Shown: in pieces, positions 36,962 through 49,555 of the stretch
Numbering within the stretch: position 1 is the stretch's first letter
How the letters are laid out: each line of letters begins with the position of its first letter
Assembly: GCA_014871385.1 (NCBI GenBank)
Contig: CM026421.1
Coordinates: forward strand, 17,591,048-17,655,047
Reading direction: 5' to 3'
DNA: 64,000 nt
Origin: Ceratodon purpureus
Lineage: Eukaryota; Streptophyta; Bryopsida; Pseudoditrichales; Ditrichaceae
Notes under the pieces: generated by a model
The model's database searches: none
What the model saw: only the letters and a program-made list of their open reading frames with translations
What the model was told of the DNA's origin: nothing
Position numbers and translations under genes: made by a program

Positions 36962-37489
36962 GCGTGGTCGTGAGCGGAAGCCATTGCCGCCCAAGTGTGG
37001 AGCCGTTGGAGCCCAGGAGTGACGACCCCAGGCGGGAGAAGTTGGCGCAGGGCGGGAGAAGGTCTGCAGCGGCCTCGAATTGGAAGCCCGTCCAGCCTGT
37101 GGGTGGCGCGCCCCTCTACGAAGGCCGGACCCACTGCAAGCCACATGCCCTTCCAAGCTGATCCGAAACCAGTTCCGTGTTCCTCATTTTTGTGAAACCC
37201 TGTTTACGCAAATAGAATAGTGTATGTGCACAGCTTTGAGTGGACTGAGGCTCAAATACTCCTCTTGCACTGGTCGGTTACTGCAGACCCTACTGATTAC
37301 TTATGGGTGGTTTTACGCTTTTGACTTCAAAAATCTGTAACTATTTCGAATTTGAGAATAAAATTCCAAAAAAATTTGCATTCAAGAATAAGCTTATGTC
37401 TCCATAGGGGAAAAATCCGCAACAATTTCCTCGCCTCAAAAACCCATGCTCAAAAGCTTAACTGGTCGGTTATAGCCCTCTCTACCTTA

Positions 37490-38330
37490 ACATCCTGCGG
37501 AAGGATGACATCTTGCCCTAACCTAATCCACCCGAGTCCCCACCGGTCCTCCCCTTGTCCGCGCCCTGAGGCAAACCGCACCAAAAGGGAAAGAATTCAG
37601 GGGCAATCCAGAGGGTCCAGAAAAGGATGCGAAAGGTGGTCATGCATGGCAGCCGCAACTGCTCACCCTTCCCCTCCCCCTTGACCAACACTTGCCATGC
37701 TCTCCCCACTCCTCCTCCCCATCATCACCCCCACCCACGCGCGCGACCCCCCACAACAGCAAGCGACGAACTTCCCTCCCTTCCTCCCTCCCCAACAACA
37801 TCCACCCCACCACATCCCATCCAATCCAATCACCACCCCCACGACAGTTACCAAATCCCTCACACAAAAACTTCCCCTCAAAAAGCCTCAAAAAAGCCCC
37901 ACTTCGTCACACAGTCACCGAACTTCTCACGTCAAAGTCCCCCTCTTTCACGACTCTCTCGCATGGTCCTCCAAACCTGGCACCCCACATCCACCACTGC
38001 CGTAGATCCTGCTGCCCAAAATCTACACCTTGGGGGGGGGTGTTGCACTTGGCATGAACTGTTGCTTTTAGAAAACTCGTCTCCGTCTTCAACTTCTTCA
38101 ACGCACGCCGCCTTGGTCGAGTCGTCTCTCTTCCATCTTCTCTACAAAGGCTCTCATTTGGGAGTCACTTGAGTTGTTTTGCATTCTGCGTTGTTGTCAT
38201 TCTAAGGGAGTGTGCATTTTATTGGTTTGAGTTGGTTGAGTTGTGAGGGTGGAGTTTGGGTGGATTGAGTTTTTCTGGAGATCAGGTGGAGTTGAGGTGA
38301 GTTGGGTTGAGGGGATCAGGTGGAGTTGCG
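37490..38330 (+). promoter_or_regulatory. Shikimate kinase upstream region, CT-rich
   Basis: About 840 bp separate the pogo-like element from the shikimate kinase ATG. The plus strand is strongly pyrimidine-rich from 37.5 to 38.0 kb (runs of CCCTCCCC and CCACCCC), then GT-rich up to the ATG. It plausibly holds the promoter and 5' UTR. No TATA box stands out. Long open frames on either strand here are low-complexity artefacts. Confidence 0.4.
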
Positions 38331-41300
38331 ATGGCAGTGGCAGTGGGAGTGGGAGTGGGGCGGGCTGTGGCGTTCTCGAGTAATCCCAGGTGTGCGCCGT
38401 GGAAGGAGGTGTCGTCGTGGGAGTCTGTAGTGCAGGTGGCGGTGCAGCCGTCGACGAGCGGGCGGGCGCTTTCGTGGCGGGTTGAGTGTGCGCAACCTAG
38501 AGGTGGGCGAGGGCGCTGGGAGGTGTGCGCCACCAGGAATGAGGCTGCTCGAGATCAGATCCTTGTCGAGAACGACGTCGGTGTGTTTGTAAGAGCCTCT
38601 TTACCACTTGGCCTTCGCAGAAGTTTTTGATGAAGGGAGCGGGGTGGGATGGGTTTAGTATGCGCAGGCACTGGGAGGTTATGGCGGGTGACCGTGGGGG
38701 TTTAGGGCAGGATTTTGGTGCACGTTACTTTTGTGATCGATTACCGCTACTTTGTGATGCAATCCCGAGATTCATAATGGAGTTGGGAAGTAGATTGCCT
38801 TTTGGACTTTGCGAAGGTGTCCGCATATGCTCATTCCGTGGGATACATTAAGAGTGAATTAATACTTTCGAGTTTTGAGCGAATTTGATGTGACCTGTAA
38901 GAGATTTTACCTTGATGGGACTCCGTTATGCCGAAGCTTTCAATTTTTGGAACATGAAAACCGATATTCGTCAGTCGTCGTGTAATCTTCATCCGTGGTG
39001 GCGGCATTTCCATGTGATCATTTGGTTCTTCGTTGATTGTAGGTCACATCAGGATTGTCAGACATGGATGTTCGCAGTAAGTGCACATTATTGTCGAAAT
39101 CTTAATGTAACCCACGGCAGTGGTGGATTGAAGGGAGTGATGCGGTATATGTATCCGCTGGCCTACTGCGAATAGATGTTAAAAAATATGGCTCGGTCTA
39201 GTTGATTATTCTAGGATTGCCTGGAACAGGGCCAAGCGCTCTGCCATTGGCACTGACCGATTCCAATCACTTTGGTGCCGAATGACCTCATTGCTGTGAT
39301 GACTTACGATAAGGCTCACTGGCAACTCATTGGTCCCAGTGAGTCTTTCGTGATCCCTGTTTGAATACATGTACTTCGTGATTCTTCAGTCATTACTTGT
39401 CCTGGGCGATCATGTATTTAGTTCCGCCTGCAATGAACTTCACTATCATTTGTGTCATTTGGAAGTGTTTCTACTCTCCGTTTGCTAGGAGATTGCTAAC
39501 GAACGATTTGACTATTCAAGAGGAAGGCTTGATCACAGAGACATTTTGACAACGGATCTTCCTTGTTAAAATGTAGGTATCGAGCAATGCAGTGCAAGCG
39601 CCTGACGTGGAGATAGATAGTTCTGGTAAGTTCTGCAACTTAATCCTCGTATTTGTTAGGTTTTTTCTTTTGGGATATCAGTTTCGTTTCCATCGTGTAT
39701 GGTCGTCTTATACAACTGCCTTGCTGTGTAGGTGCAGCCGATGGTCAAGCTTTACTGTCAAACTTTGAGGGGCTCCTGAAGAAGAAGAGTGAAGAAGTGG
39801 TGGAGTTGAATGAAGGGAGCACGATCTTCCTTGTCGGCATGATGGCCTCTGGCAAGTCCACTGTGGGAAGAGTCTTGGCTGACGCCCTTGGCTATTCGTT
39901 TTTTGACAGGTACATGGCGTTGTGATTTTAGATGCTCACATTGCATGGATGGTCATCAAACAATATGTCAAGCAAGTATCTTTACTGATTTCTAACAGAA
40001 ATCCAACTTATCTATGTAGAACATCAACCTCGTTCTTGTTGGATATGTTTCACTCTATGGACGCATATGCACCTTCAAAAACTAACAGGCCCCACTTTCA
40101 AGGAAACAAAAAAAAGGAATCTGATAAAATCCACATAGTAATTTGATTAAAAAAAATTCTTGCAGTGACGAAGTGATTGAAAGCTATGTTGGGGGGCTCC
40201 CTGTCAAAGAAATTTTCCGTCAGCACAGTGAAACTGCATTTAGAGATCTCGAGGTATTCTTTTCAAAAGCTTTTTTGTTTTTATTTTTATGAATCTTATG
40301 TTAGTAGGTGGGAGCGTTGCTTTTCCCCTTAACAATGTGCTTTTTTTCCTTTATAATTAGCTAGTTTGCAACTCATAAAATCCCACAGTTATTTAAGGGA
40401 AGGGGTAGAAGGAAGGATGGAAAACCATTGTCGGCCTCTGTTCGTAGAAGGTCCAAGTCTCCTGGACTGGCTGCATTGAGAGATTCCTTTTCTTATTTGC
40501 AAACATAAGACTTTCAGAACCTTTTGATGAGCAAGTGTGTAGCCGTGGTTATGTCATCACAGACTCGTGCATTGAGGGAGCTCTCTGGAGCCAACTCTTT
40601 GGTGGTTGCGACTGGTGGTGGTGCGGTTGTGCGTGATGGAAACTGGTACATATTTCTCAGTTACACTTTGCTTTGTCCAAGGTTTATCTCTGTAATTTCC
40701 TGGAGCAATGCTAAACCCCAATCCCAAATCTCTTTGTTTGGATCTGGCATGGTCTATGTTTAACATTGCTTCAGTGTTTACCAGTAAGAAGTTGGGTTTT
40801 AAGATCATAGTGTCAATTATACGGTCTGGAGTATGTCCCTAATTTTTGGATTTTTGTGGTTTGTGTAGGGATTATCTGCGCGACGGCATCACTGTCTGGT
40901 TGGATGTACCAGTAGAGGATCTTGCCAGACGTGTGACGACGGTTGGCACAGAGTCTCGTCCTCTTTTGGGTGGAGACTGTTGTGATTTTGAGAAAGCTTT
41001 CTCAAAATTGTCAAAATTAATGGAAACAAGAGAGCAATACTATGATCGGGCTCACTGTAGGCTATCCTTTCGAGGTATAGCCTTCATTTTTGTATCAATA
41101 TCTTCCAGTTTGCTGCTTAGAATGCTCTGCATATGCACCGTTTATTTTGCCTTTCATTATAGAAATAGTATTGAGTCTGATAGTTGGTTGCAGACTTGGC
41201 ATCAAGGCTACACTTGACAGGAGTAGATGCACTGACACCTACTGCCATTGCAGTTCAGGTAAGAATTTTTGATATGTTTCTTACATTGCTTTTGAGATTG

Positions 41301-41598
41301 GCTTTTTTCCTTTCCTGAATAACCCCTGTTCACAGCTCCTACTATGTACGCGCTTACTACTTCGTGATTGATTCTATGTACCACTTTGTTTTAAATCCAA
41401 AAGAACTTTAGCAGTACCGTTGCAAGCATTGTAGTATGTGATTCGTTAACTTTCCTCACAGCAACTAACCAATTTTTTTATTTTACATTTAAGATGGGCT
41501 GTTCTGAAGCTTGGCATACCTCTGTTTTGCAGGTACTAGAAGAAATTACACGGATTTTGCAGGAGGGTGTGTACATTCGTCCACCTGTTGGCTATTAA
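38331..41598 (+). CDS. Shikimate kinase, chloroplast-type
   Basis: Eight exons join in phase: 38331-38588, 39577-39625, 39732-39909, 40166-40253, 40563-40645, 40869-41074, 41194-41258 and 41533-41598, giving 330 residues. All introns are GT-AG; the first is 988 bp. Residues 1 to about 100 are a probable transit peptide (Ala/Val/Arg/Ser-rich, few acids). The kinase core has Walker A GMMASGKST (138-146), the shikimate-binding Asp in FFDSDEVIE (159-167), Arg in 'IFRQHSETAFRDLE', GGGAV (209-213) and the LID Arg in ESRPLLGG (about 249). The enzyme phosphorylates the 3-hydroxyl of shikimate with ATP, feeding chorismate and aromatic amino acid synthesis in plastids. All expected catalytic residues are present, favouring true shikimate kinase over the SKL paralogues. 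The C-terminal 'QEGVYIRPPVGY' extends slightly past the usual core. Confidence 0.93.
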
Positions 41599-43089
41599 AT
41601 GAGTTAAGAGTATTATAATTCAAAAAGACGTCACAAAATACACATAGAAACAAATTTTTGAGTCCCGGTCAGATTTGCAGGTGGACCAAAATCGTTATCT
41701 TCACGCCATTTTAGAACAAAGCCTACGTGTTTAATAAGAAAAAACACACTTTACGAGAAAGAAAATTCTCATTCATTTTAACGCTGTGTAGCAGATGTTT
41801 ATAGATTACGCTGAGAGATTTTTCCACTGGACTTAGTGATGGACACAGCTCATAATATGACCACTCTGATTTTATAAAATGCATTAATCATGGATCTTAA
41901 TGTGGGTTACTGGACTCTTTTCATCCGATGGCATGTCACAACAGAATTACGTCTCAAGGATTATGCAGTCCTTCCTCCCATGAAGATTCGCTACACCATT
42001 TGACCTCAGTTATTTGTAATGTATAAGATAAACACTCGGAAAGAATAACGCTCGCTTCTCATACAGTAGGTACCAAGGTTTCTCTTTACCGGGTGCCGGC
42101 TTCTCACTTGGCCACTTGTATGTTGGTGATCATCTGTGCTGACACCAAAAAACGTAGAGTAATTTTAGAGAAAAGTAATTTAAATGAGTGACAATACAAC
42201 GTGCCAAGAGACTAGCGAGGGAACAAACTGTTCCTGGAAGACTTGCACTTACCACTTGGTTCCTATCCATGTATGAACACAAATTAGTAGCAACAAACCA
42301 GATGGGTACCGATGTATGAAGTCATTTCCCGTAGACTGTCCAATATGTGTTCTCACAATGTTGGACTACTCAACCTTGAATTATTTCTACTACAATTCCT
42401 TAAATTCCAATTTTGATTCCAGAACAATTCCAACCAAGAGCATGACGCTGTAACATTGTAGCCGACCCTGCTTCTACACCTTCGGGACACCAGATGCTCT
42501 AATCTCCTTCTACATCAGGAAGGTGGCTGCATGCAGGAGGCCAGTCATGAGCAGAGTGCACTAAAACTGCAACGTCTGCAGTACAATGTTAGAATAATGT
42601 AATGATTCATCCCAACTTTATACACAACCATCAAAAGCTCATTCGCTAACACAATATGCCGCATTAACTCCATCCAATCGCAGAAACCCAAGTGACACGA
42701 TAGAGAGTCAAACGGCTGCAAGCATTTATTCTAGGTGGAAAGCTCCAGGACAAGCAAATATCGGCCATCCACAGCTAGCCAGAGGTCCACTACATACAGC
42801 CCATTATCAAAACATCGCGAGGAGACATAAACGCAAAAAAACAGAACTGGATTCCGCTCCAATCATCTCTACTGCGTCAAGGCCACGACGTTAATCAGAG
42901 CACTCTCAACAATCATGCTCACGACAACTGTTCTAAAATCATCTCTCGATTCGGATTCAGCAGTTTGACAAACTTCTAAACTTGATAGGTGTGATCCTGA
43001 ATCTGTTAATCTTATCCAAGATGGATTATATACACTCAACCGACGCCAACTATAAGCAAGAAAACTTACAAACAACTCAAACAATCCAT
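41599..43089. other. Region between shikimate kinase and the inverted duplication
   Basis: This is presumably the 3' UTR of shikimate kinase followed by intergenic sequence. No gene is recognised. Confidence 0.4.
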
Positions 43090-43777
43090 CAACTCCAATC
43101 CATCAAACAAGCCCACTCCTTCCCGCTACTCACCCAAGCCACTCACTCCACGACACATCATGTGTGCAACATCCAACCGTACACCCTGCTCTCCATAAAT
43201 TAATAGGACTGCTCTCCTTTCTGGGCAGTCCAGCCGTCTCCTTCACAATCCATCAACATCTATATGTATCCACCCCTACAAACCCCCAACAGCCCACGGT
43301 GCCCAATTTGCGCCACCATGGCCGTCAATCGCTCTCAATGCCAACCCTCTCACAAATACCACAGACTATTCACCTCCGCCACCACCATCGCTTCTCTATC
43401 CTCCACAAACTCTCAAATAAATCGTCTGTGGAACTCGCCACCCAACCACGGGAAGACCCATGCACAATCGCCATGCTTCTTCCCTCCCCCGAGCCCACTC
43501 ACTGTACACACTCTGTCGAGAAATCAATCCTCTCCTGGCCCCCGACCATCCTACGTCGTCACCTAGAACGCTGCCGAACACCAGGCCCAGCTTTCCGTCC
43601 GGGCCTCGAGTCGTGGCCTCCAACCGTCTCGATAGGACTCAAAGCGCCCCAACGCCTCGTCCTCCTCGTCACTGCTCCCTCGCTGCAAAAACGCTACTCC
43701 ACGACCCCATGCCCCAGACTTCACAAAGCTCAGCCCACGCATTCGCTACTCCTCGAAAATGCCTACACTACCACCAC

Positions 43778-46598
43778 CTACTCCGCCACTGCCTCCAGCC
43801 CCGCATCCACCCAGCTCCACACCTTCACGTCCCCGCTGCTGTCTCCCGAGAACACCATATGGTTCGGTCCCACTTGTAATGCATGTAATGCACGCACCTC
43901 CTCCCGCGAAAACAGCTGCCCACGCTCCGTAAACCTGCATCACCAAACCTTCGTTACATTCCCTCCACATTATCCAACCCAACCCCGGCTCCGACTTGTC
44001 ACAAGCGCCTGCAACAAGCAATGCACTGCCACAGACAACCTCACAAAACAGCCCTGGTCTTCCTCGACCATCAATATTCGCCACAACAGCTACCATCTGC
44101 CCAACATCCAATAAACCACCACAACTCCACGCACAAAGCTCTATCAACTACACGCCCACTTACGTCGGTAGGTCGTACAGCCGCACGCTGTTATCGTTGT
44201 ACGACACCAACAGCACCGGCTTCCCGGCCCTGTCCGAGCTCCCGCACATCTTCAACGCCCCTGCCAGAGTCACCTGCACACGCCACACGTTGCGAACACA
44301 TCCGTCATATCACTCCTCCTTCCAACACCGCTCCAACTCATCGCATACACCACCATGTGACACACAAAACCACCACAACAACAAAACGCACATGCACCCA
44401 CAACAAGCGATCCGACACTCACATTGCGCGAATCTGCCTGGCTATCCTCCTCCGGGTGTGTGAACGTCAGCTCCAGCTGACCTGCTGTATTCAAAGTCCA
44501 GATCTGCAAACAACCCCGAGCAAGCCCCGTCAGTCATTTCAACCCCCACCCCAATCACCAACCCTGCCCAGCCTCCTCGACCCACCCAACTTCTACTCCA
44601 GACCACTGCCACCACTCCGTCACTGCAAACACCAAAAAAACGCGCCGTGGGTTTCGCACTTGCCTTCACGGTGCCGTCCAGCGAGCACGACAGCAGGAAC
44701 GAGTCCCAGCAAAGAAGATCCATCACCACCCCCGTATGCCCCTCCAGCGTCTGCACGCACTGTACACTGGCGATCTCCCACACCTGTCCATCACATCAAA
44801 CCCCTCTCAGCATCCTCACACGTTTGCGCCGTCCTGCCGCACTTCCATCATCAACACATCCCGAGCTCCCCACCTCCCAAAACCAAACCCATGCAAACTG
44901 GCCAAAACACCCTCACATGAACGCTAGCCCCAACATCATACCCGGCCACCTCAACAATTCCAAACATGGAGGCCTACATGCCACTCACCCGTATCGTCTT
45001 GTCCATCGAACCAGAATACAACCGACTCCCGATCAACATCAGCGTCACCACAGGCCCCGTGTGCCCGGACATCGATGCGGCTGGTACGAACTCATTCGTC
45101 GCCGTGTTGAACTGCCATACCAGAATTGTGCCGTCCTGTTCACCCACATCCAACCAACAAAGCCGAGCGTAAATAAACCTTCTCATCTATCACAGCCATC
45201 TATATACTAATCAAATATGCCTCCACAATTCAATCCCAATCAATCCCGAAAAGCGCTCACCACTCGCATCCCACTCTCCTCCCTACCCCGAATGCATACA
45301 CTGCTGCCCCCAGCACACACCATACAACACTCCCACTTTCACCTCCAATGCCCATCCCAATTCATCCATCACTCACACTCACCTGGGTACCCGCAAACAA
45401 AAGCCCCTCGTCCGTCACCGCAAGCGCGTGCACCTGCCCCTTCGGCCCGCTCAGACTCTGCTGATGCAGTGTCGTCATGTTCACAACCTGCCACCTCACG
45501 ATCCGCCATTTCAATACCACCCCACCAATTCACCCCTAACCCTAATTCGCACAATCCCACCATCAATCCCACAACTCCTTCGCTAACATCCCTCACATTG
45601 CCATTCCTGCATGCATTCCACACCCCGCCCCATCCAGACTCACAACCACCCCCCAATTCACCCTTCCCCCTCGCCACCGCCCATTCCACAACTAACTCCA
45701 CGACTAAATCCACAACTGATTCCACAACTGAATCCACTACTACTAAGCTCCGCACTTCCACCCTCACCTTCACCTCGTTCGGCAGCCCCACGAACAGCCA
45801 CCCCGCCGCGTATATCAGCGCGCCCACGTCCCCGCCCATCGGCGCCACGTTCGCGCACACCCCCGTCGTGCAGTCCCACACCCGCACCGTCTCGTCCTGG
45901 CTCCCCGTGTACAGCTGCGTGTGCCCCTCCGGCAGCACGATCGCGCGGATCGCCTTCTCGTGCCCCACCAGCTGCGTCTTCATCTCCACGTCCGGGGCCG
46001 TCGTGTGCGCGTGCAGAAAGTTGCAGCTCTCCCCGCGCGTGCAATTCCCCTTCAGCCAGTACGTGCACGGCTTCTGCTTCGGCGCGTGCGCCCGCGCACC
46101 TCCGCCTCCGCCTCCGCCCTCGTGACCGTAAACCCTACCACCATCCCTCTGCCCATGACCACCGCGGCCCCCGCCCCCGCCCCGCCTGCCCCACCTCGCC
46201 GACGAGCTCCGCGCGCGCCCCTGCCCCCCGTGCTGCTGCTGCTGATTGCTCCCACTTGAGAACCCACCCCCGCCATATCCCCCCCACCCGCCCTGCTGCT
46301 GCGACTCACTGCGCGCATGGTTATCCCTGATCACGCTCCGCGCGTCGTACGCATTGTTGGCCTGGCGCTTCCCATTCCCGCCGGAGCTGCCGCGCCCCGT
46401 GGTGCCGGCATTCCCCGGGTGCAGCCACTGGCACTCGTCGCCCTTGTAGCAGCGCCCGTCCTGCCAGTACTTGCACACCTGGTTGATGTGCGATCGCCCT
46501 CCCCCCGCACCTCCCCCGGCGTGCCCCCCCGAGCGCGAGTGGTTGCGCTTGCTGCCCACCCTGGCCGGCCCGTCGTCCACCTCCATCCCCGCCATCAT
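43778..46598 (-). CDS. CCCH zinc finger-WD40 (ZFWD-type) protein, copy 1
   Basis: Seven exons: 46598-45768, 45487-45383, 45135-44989, 44783-44664, 44503-44423, 44273-44164 and 43934-43778, giving 516 residues. Two C-x7-C-x5-C-x3-H zinc fingers ('CKYWQDGRCYKGDECQWLH' and 'CTYWLKGNCTRGESCNFLH') are separated by a Gly/Gln/Arg-rich linker, followed by about six WD40 repeats forming a propeller. The architecture matches plant ZFWD proteins; CCCH fingers usually bind RNA, and the exact role is unknown. Intron 4 uses a GC donor (AAG|GCAAGT). Compared with copy 2, exon 7 has an extra in-frame 9 bp (LHA repeated). The start is the first in-frame ATG (ATGATGGCG). GC content is very high in exon 1. No frame break, so it is probably functional. 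Confidence 0.9.
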
Positions 46599-46739
46599 AG
46601 AGCCCCTTCTCCCCCGGCCCTCGCCCGCATGCCCCCCACTCCCGCCTTGCACCCTGTTCGGCAATCTTGTTTCGCAAATCGGTTCCTCTCCGGGTGAATA
46701 ACCCCTCGTCTCTCGTCTCTTAACTGAAGCTGAGAGCTA

Positions 46740-46748
46740 AAACCCTAA
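46740..46748 (-). promoter_or_regulatory. Telobox upstream of CCCH-WD40 copy 1
   Basis: AAACCCTAA (TTAGGGTTT in gene direction) lies about 140 bp upstream of the ATG. Teloboxes are common near transcription starts of plant growth and translation genes. The same motif, in the same orientation relative to the gene, precedes copy 2. Confidence 0.5.
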
Positions 46749-47404
46749 TAGCAAAAGAAATGCTGTGGTCTGGTGTGGAGTCTCCGGAGTCCGCTTGTGT
46801 GATGCGACATGATATGATAGGAGTACATCCCAATCCAAAGCCTGCTTCGAACTTACCCGCCAAGGTTCAGTTGTAATGCAGTGGTCGTTTTCCATAGTTT
46901 GTGCAGTGGAACTTACCCCCTCCCTCCAGGGTCTCTGTTCCATTGGGGTTTGCGTCACCTTCGACTGGTATTTTAAACCCACTCCTTTCCATTTCACTAT
47001 TCCACACTCATATGTCATTGTCGGAAAGTTTTTAACTTTATACTAGGTTACCTGGTGGTTTATGGTGGGACCACGTGATTTTGAAAGCACTCATTCAAAT
47101 ATGATTTAAACTCAAAGTTAGATTGTGATTAGAAATGATTTTAGAATGGATTGTATTTGTCACATTGCCGCAAAAGGTTTAGTTCATTATAATTAGATTT
47201 ATATAGATTTGATGGTTTAGCATAGCAAAATTGTTATGTTTTACAATACTATGGAATTTAAAAGTGGTTCTTCAGTTTTTATAATGTCCATGTTATAATA
47301 TGTAAATTAAATTATTCATATTATGAAAGGAATTGCATAAAAACATAAACCTACATTATATTAAATAATGACTTCTAGAAAAAGAAAAAGAAATTTAAAT
47401 GATA

Positions 47405-47625
47405 CTTCCTTTGTCTCACTAAAAGACCGTTGTTTGCTCAAAAAAATTGTCTCTAAATAAGATTGTTGTTTCAAAATTTGGCCAACTTATTTCTAAATTT
47501 GGCCAAATTGTTTCTAAAAATTTGGCCAAATTGTTTCTAAAATTGGCAACTTGTTTCTAAATTTGGAGTTTCCCTTAAATCCCATATTATTGGTAAACAA
47601 CCATCTATTACTGAGACGGAGGAAG
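47405..47625. mobile_element. Stowaway-like MITE
   Basis: The 221-bp element starts CTTCCTTTGTCTCACTAAAA, and the reverse complement of its end reads CTTCCTCCGTCTCAGTAATA. TA flanks it at 47403-47404 and 47626-47627. The ends match the CTTCCTCCGTCTCA consensus type of plant Stowaway elements (Tc1/mariner). The interior is a small array of 'TTTCTAAATTTGGCCAAA'-like units. Confidence 0.8.
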
Positions 47626-48559
47626 TATAGTTTTATACATGCATCCATACATACATACATTTTTATGTAAATATAAAAAAGCTTTAAATAAAACACCAAA
47701 CCTTGTTCATGTAAAAAATGACAATATCTTATTCAATCACTAACAATATTTGGTCACTAGTTAAAATGAATTGTATACAATTTTCTATAATATTCACAAT
47801 GTTTCTTCTTTGTTATGGATCTTTTTAGATATTTAAATGTTTTAGATAAATACAATTCTTTCCATCATGATCTCCTCAATAAATAGTTGCAATAATTTAA
47901 TGAAAAATGGAGTCTCTTAAACATTTTTTGTAGACAAGTTAAGTTCAAGATTCAACACAACCATATATGGTTTTAAAATATACAATGAATCTTGTTTATT
48001 TACTTATTTTTTTACAATATAACAGAGATTTTACTATTGATTGGTTCAATTTTTACTAGATGAAATGTCTTAGTACTACTAATAAAATGTATATACGATA
48101 AAAATTCAAAATGGCATCAAGCACATTTGCGTATTTAAACAAAATTTTGTTATTTTTATAATATTTAATAAACTAGGGCTACGCACAACCGTTGACAAAA
48201 ATCATAATCTATCATGTCCTTTGGTACAAATTTCATAATTTTTAATTTAAATATAAATTAAAATATTTCATAATGAAGTGTCTATTGCGGCACTTGCTAG
48301 AAAAGTGTGAAGTCTAACATTTAGGAAATAAATAGTGCATATTTAGATGTATATTCAAGTTCCCAACTCCAACTTCAATCTTTTAATTCTTTTCACAACC
48401 ATATAGGACCAATACTACCAAAGGACATGACGACGACAGCGATCACCACGCTGATTTTTCTTCGTTTTTTTTTGGGATAAAACCTTCTCCGATTTCTTTG
48501 TCGACAGAATAAACTACTATTAAGATTTTGTTTCTTTTGCATAGTTGATTGTATTAAAT

Positions 48560-48722
48560 TTATAATACCAATTTTGGAATTGAAATATAAAAATATGCAC
48601 ACGGAGCTCTCGGAACGGCACACCTCTGTTTGAAATTTCAAAAAATCTCAACTTAAACTGAAGTCAGAGCTACTTGTCCAAATTCAAAAAACACCCAAAG
48701 GGAGCGCATTGTCCTTTAGGGG
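48560..48722. mobile_element. Solitary piggyBac-type end
   Basis: Read inward from 48722 the sequence is CCCCTAAAGGACAAT next to TTAA (48723-48726). The phrase 'GTGCCGTTCCGA', 'AGCTCCGTGTGCATATTTTT' is shared with the left end of the element at 12995. The opposite end was not found, so this is a truncated or diverged copy. Confidence 0.7.
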
Positions 48723-49252
48723 TTAAAATTTTTCCATCACTTTCAAAATATTTTTTAACCTAATCCTCATATCAAGGTATGTTTACACTTGGCCTTCCGC
48801 CTTTGTTTTTTGTGAAGAATATTTGCATTATTCTTGTGAGTGATTCTTTGTGCGTTGTTTATCAATTACCAAATCCACGTGGCTGCGCATGTGACATGTT
48901 GATGAGAGTGCCTTTATTAAAAAATGCTAGAATATAAAAATTATATAATATGCTAAAGTGTTTTGCTTCAATTATACTTATTTTAGATCTAAATTTTTAA
49001 GTTTTTAAGATTTACTAAAATCAAAGACACAATTTAATTTTAAAGATTCTAAAATTTTACAAAAAAAAAAAAATCAATGTGTGAAGATATACATTTATAT
49101 GCATAATGTAGATTTTGTGGAAAGAGATGTAACATATAAGAAAAAAATTAAAACAAGATTTTATCAACGTTTCAAATAGTTAAAATATTTGTATTTGAAT
49201 AATGTTTCTTGAGTAATTGTCATCACATGTTGTGATTAATACAAATTTTTCC

Positions 49253-49470
49253 ATGAAATTCTTGACTATGTTTGCCCAATTTTAAGATATTATTATCCGA
49301 CTTTGAAATATTGTTTTGCTCAACTTTGTGATGTTATTGCATGATATCACATTGAAAAATCTAAAACTCCCAACTTCGAGATATTAATTTTTGAACCGCC
49401 ATACCATTTTTTGCATTTTAATTAAATATTAAGCAAAACAATGCCATAACTACTGATAACCTACCGTAGG
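49253..49470. repeat. Dispersed repeat family C, copy 2
   Basis: Collinear with 8618-8833, with many substitutions. It is AT-rich and non-coding. Confidence 0.6.
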
Positions 49471-49555
49471 AGAGCCTTAGTAAAAACTAAATACACTAAT
49501 GAAAAATTTAGTCTACCAAAATAATCGAGAAAGCAATATGATAGCAACCATCTAA

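Larger units (their letters stand above)
33346..37487 (+). mobile_element. Pogo-like (Tc1/mariner) element, complete with TIRs and TA flanks
   Basis: The left end AGGTAGAGAGGCCCATTCCC (followed by GACCGGGC) and the reverse complement of the right end AGGTAGAGAGGGCTATAACC (followed by GACCAG) form an inverted repeat of about 26 bp. TA lies on both sides (33344-33345 and 37488-37489). The 4142-bp interior holds a psq-HTH/DDE transposase with a long charged tail. A MITE with related ends lies at 10986-11407. The right end is about 0.84 kb upstream of the shikimate kinase start codon. Confidence 0.85.
43090..46750. repeat. Left arm of a 3.6-kb inverted duplication
   Basis: The reverse complement of this arm is collinear with about 50065-53970, covering all exons, introns, about 0.7 kb of 3' flank and a short 5' flank. 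Arms differ by scattered substitutions, a 9-bp exon insertion, a 36-bp intron duplication and about 0.2 kb of 5' sequence. Boundaries are estimated to within tens of bases. Confidence 0.85.

Noticed and set aside
37627-38172. 181-codon frame upstream of shikimate kinase
   Set aside because: Arises from a CT-rich promoter/5' UTR tract; low-complexity, with no domain.
43164-45210. Plus-strand frames of 150-316 codons opposite the introns and exons of CCCH-WD40 copy 1
   Set aside because: Low-complexity Pro/Thr/His/Ser translations antisense to the gene, mirrored exactly in the other arm.
45217-46697. Long plus-strand open frames over CCCH-WD40 copy 1 (and mirror frames over 50233-51593)
   Set aside because: They are Pro/Arg/Ala/Ser-rich antisense or off-frame readings of a very GC-rich exon whose sense frame encodes clear zinc fingers and WD40 repeats.
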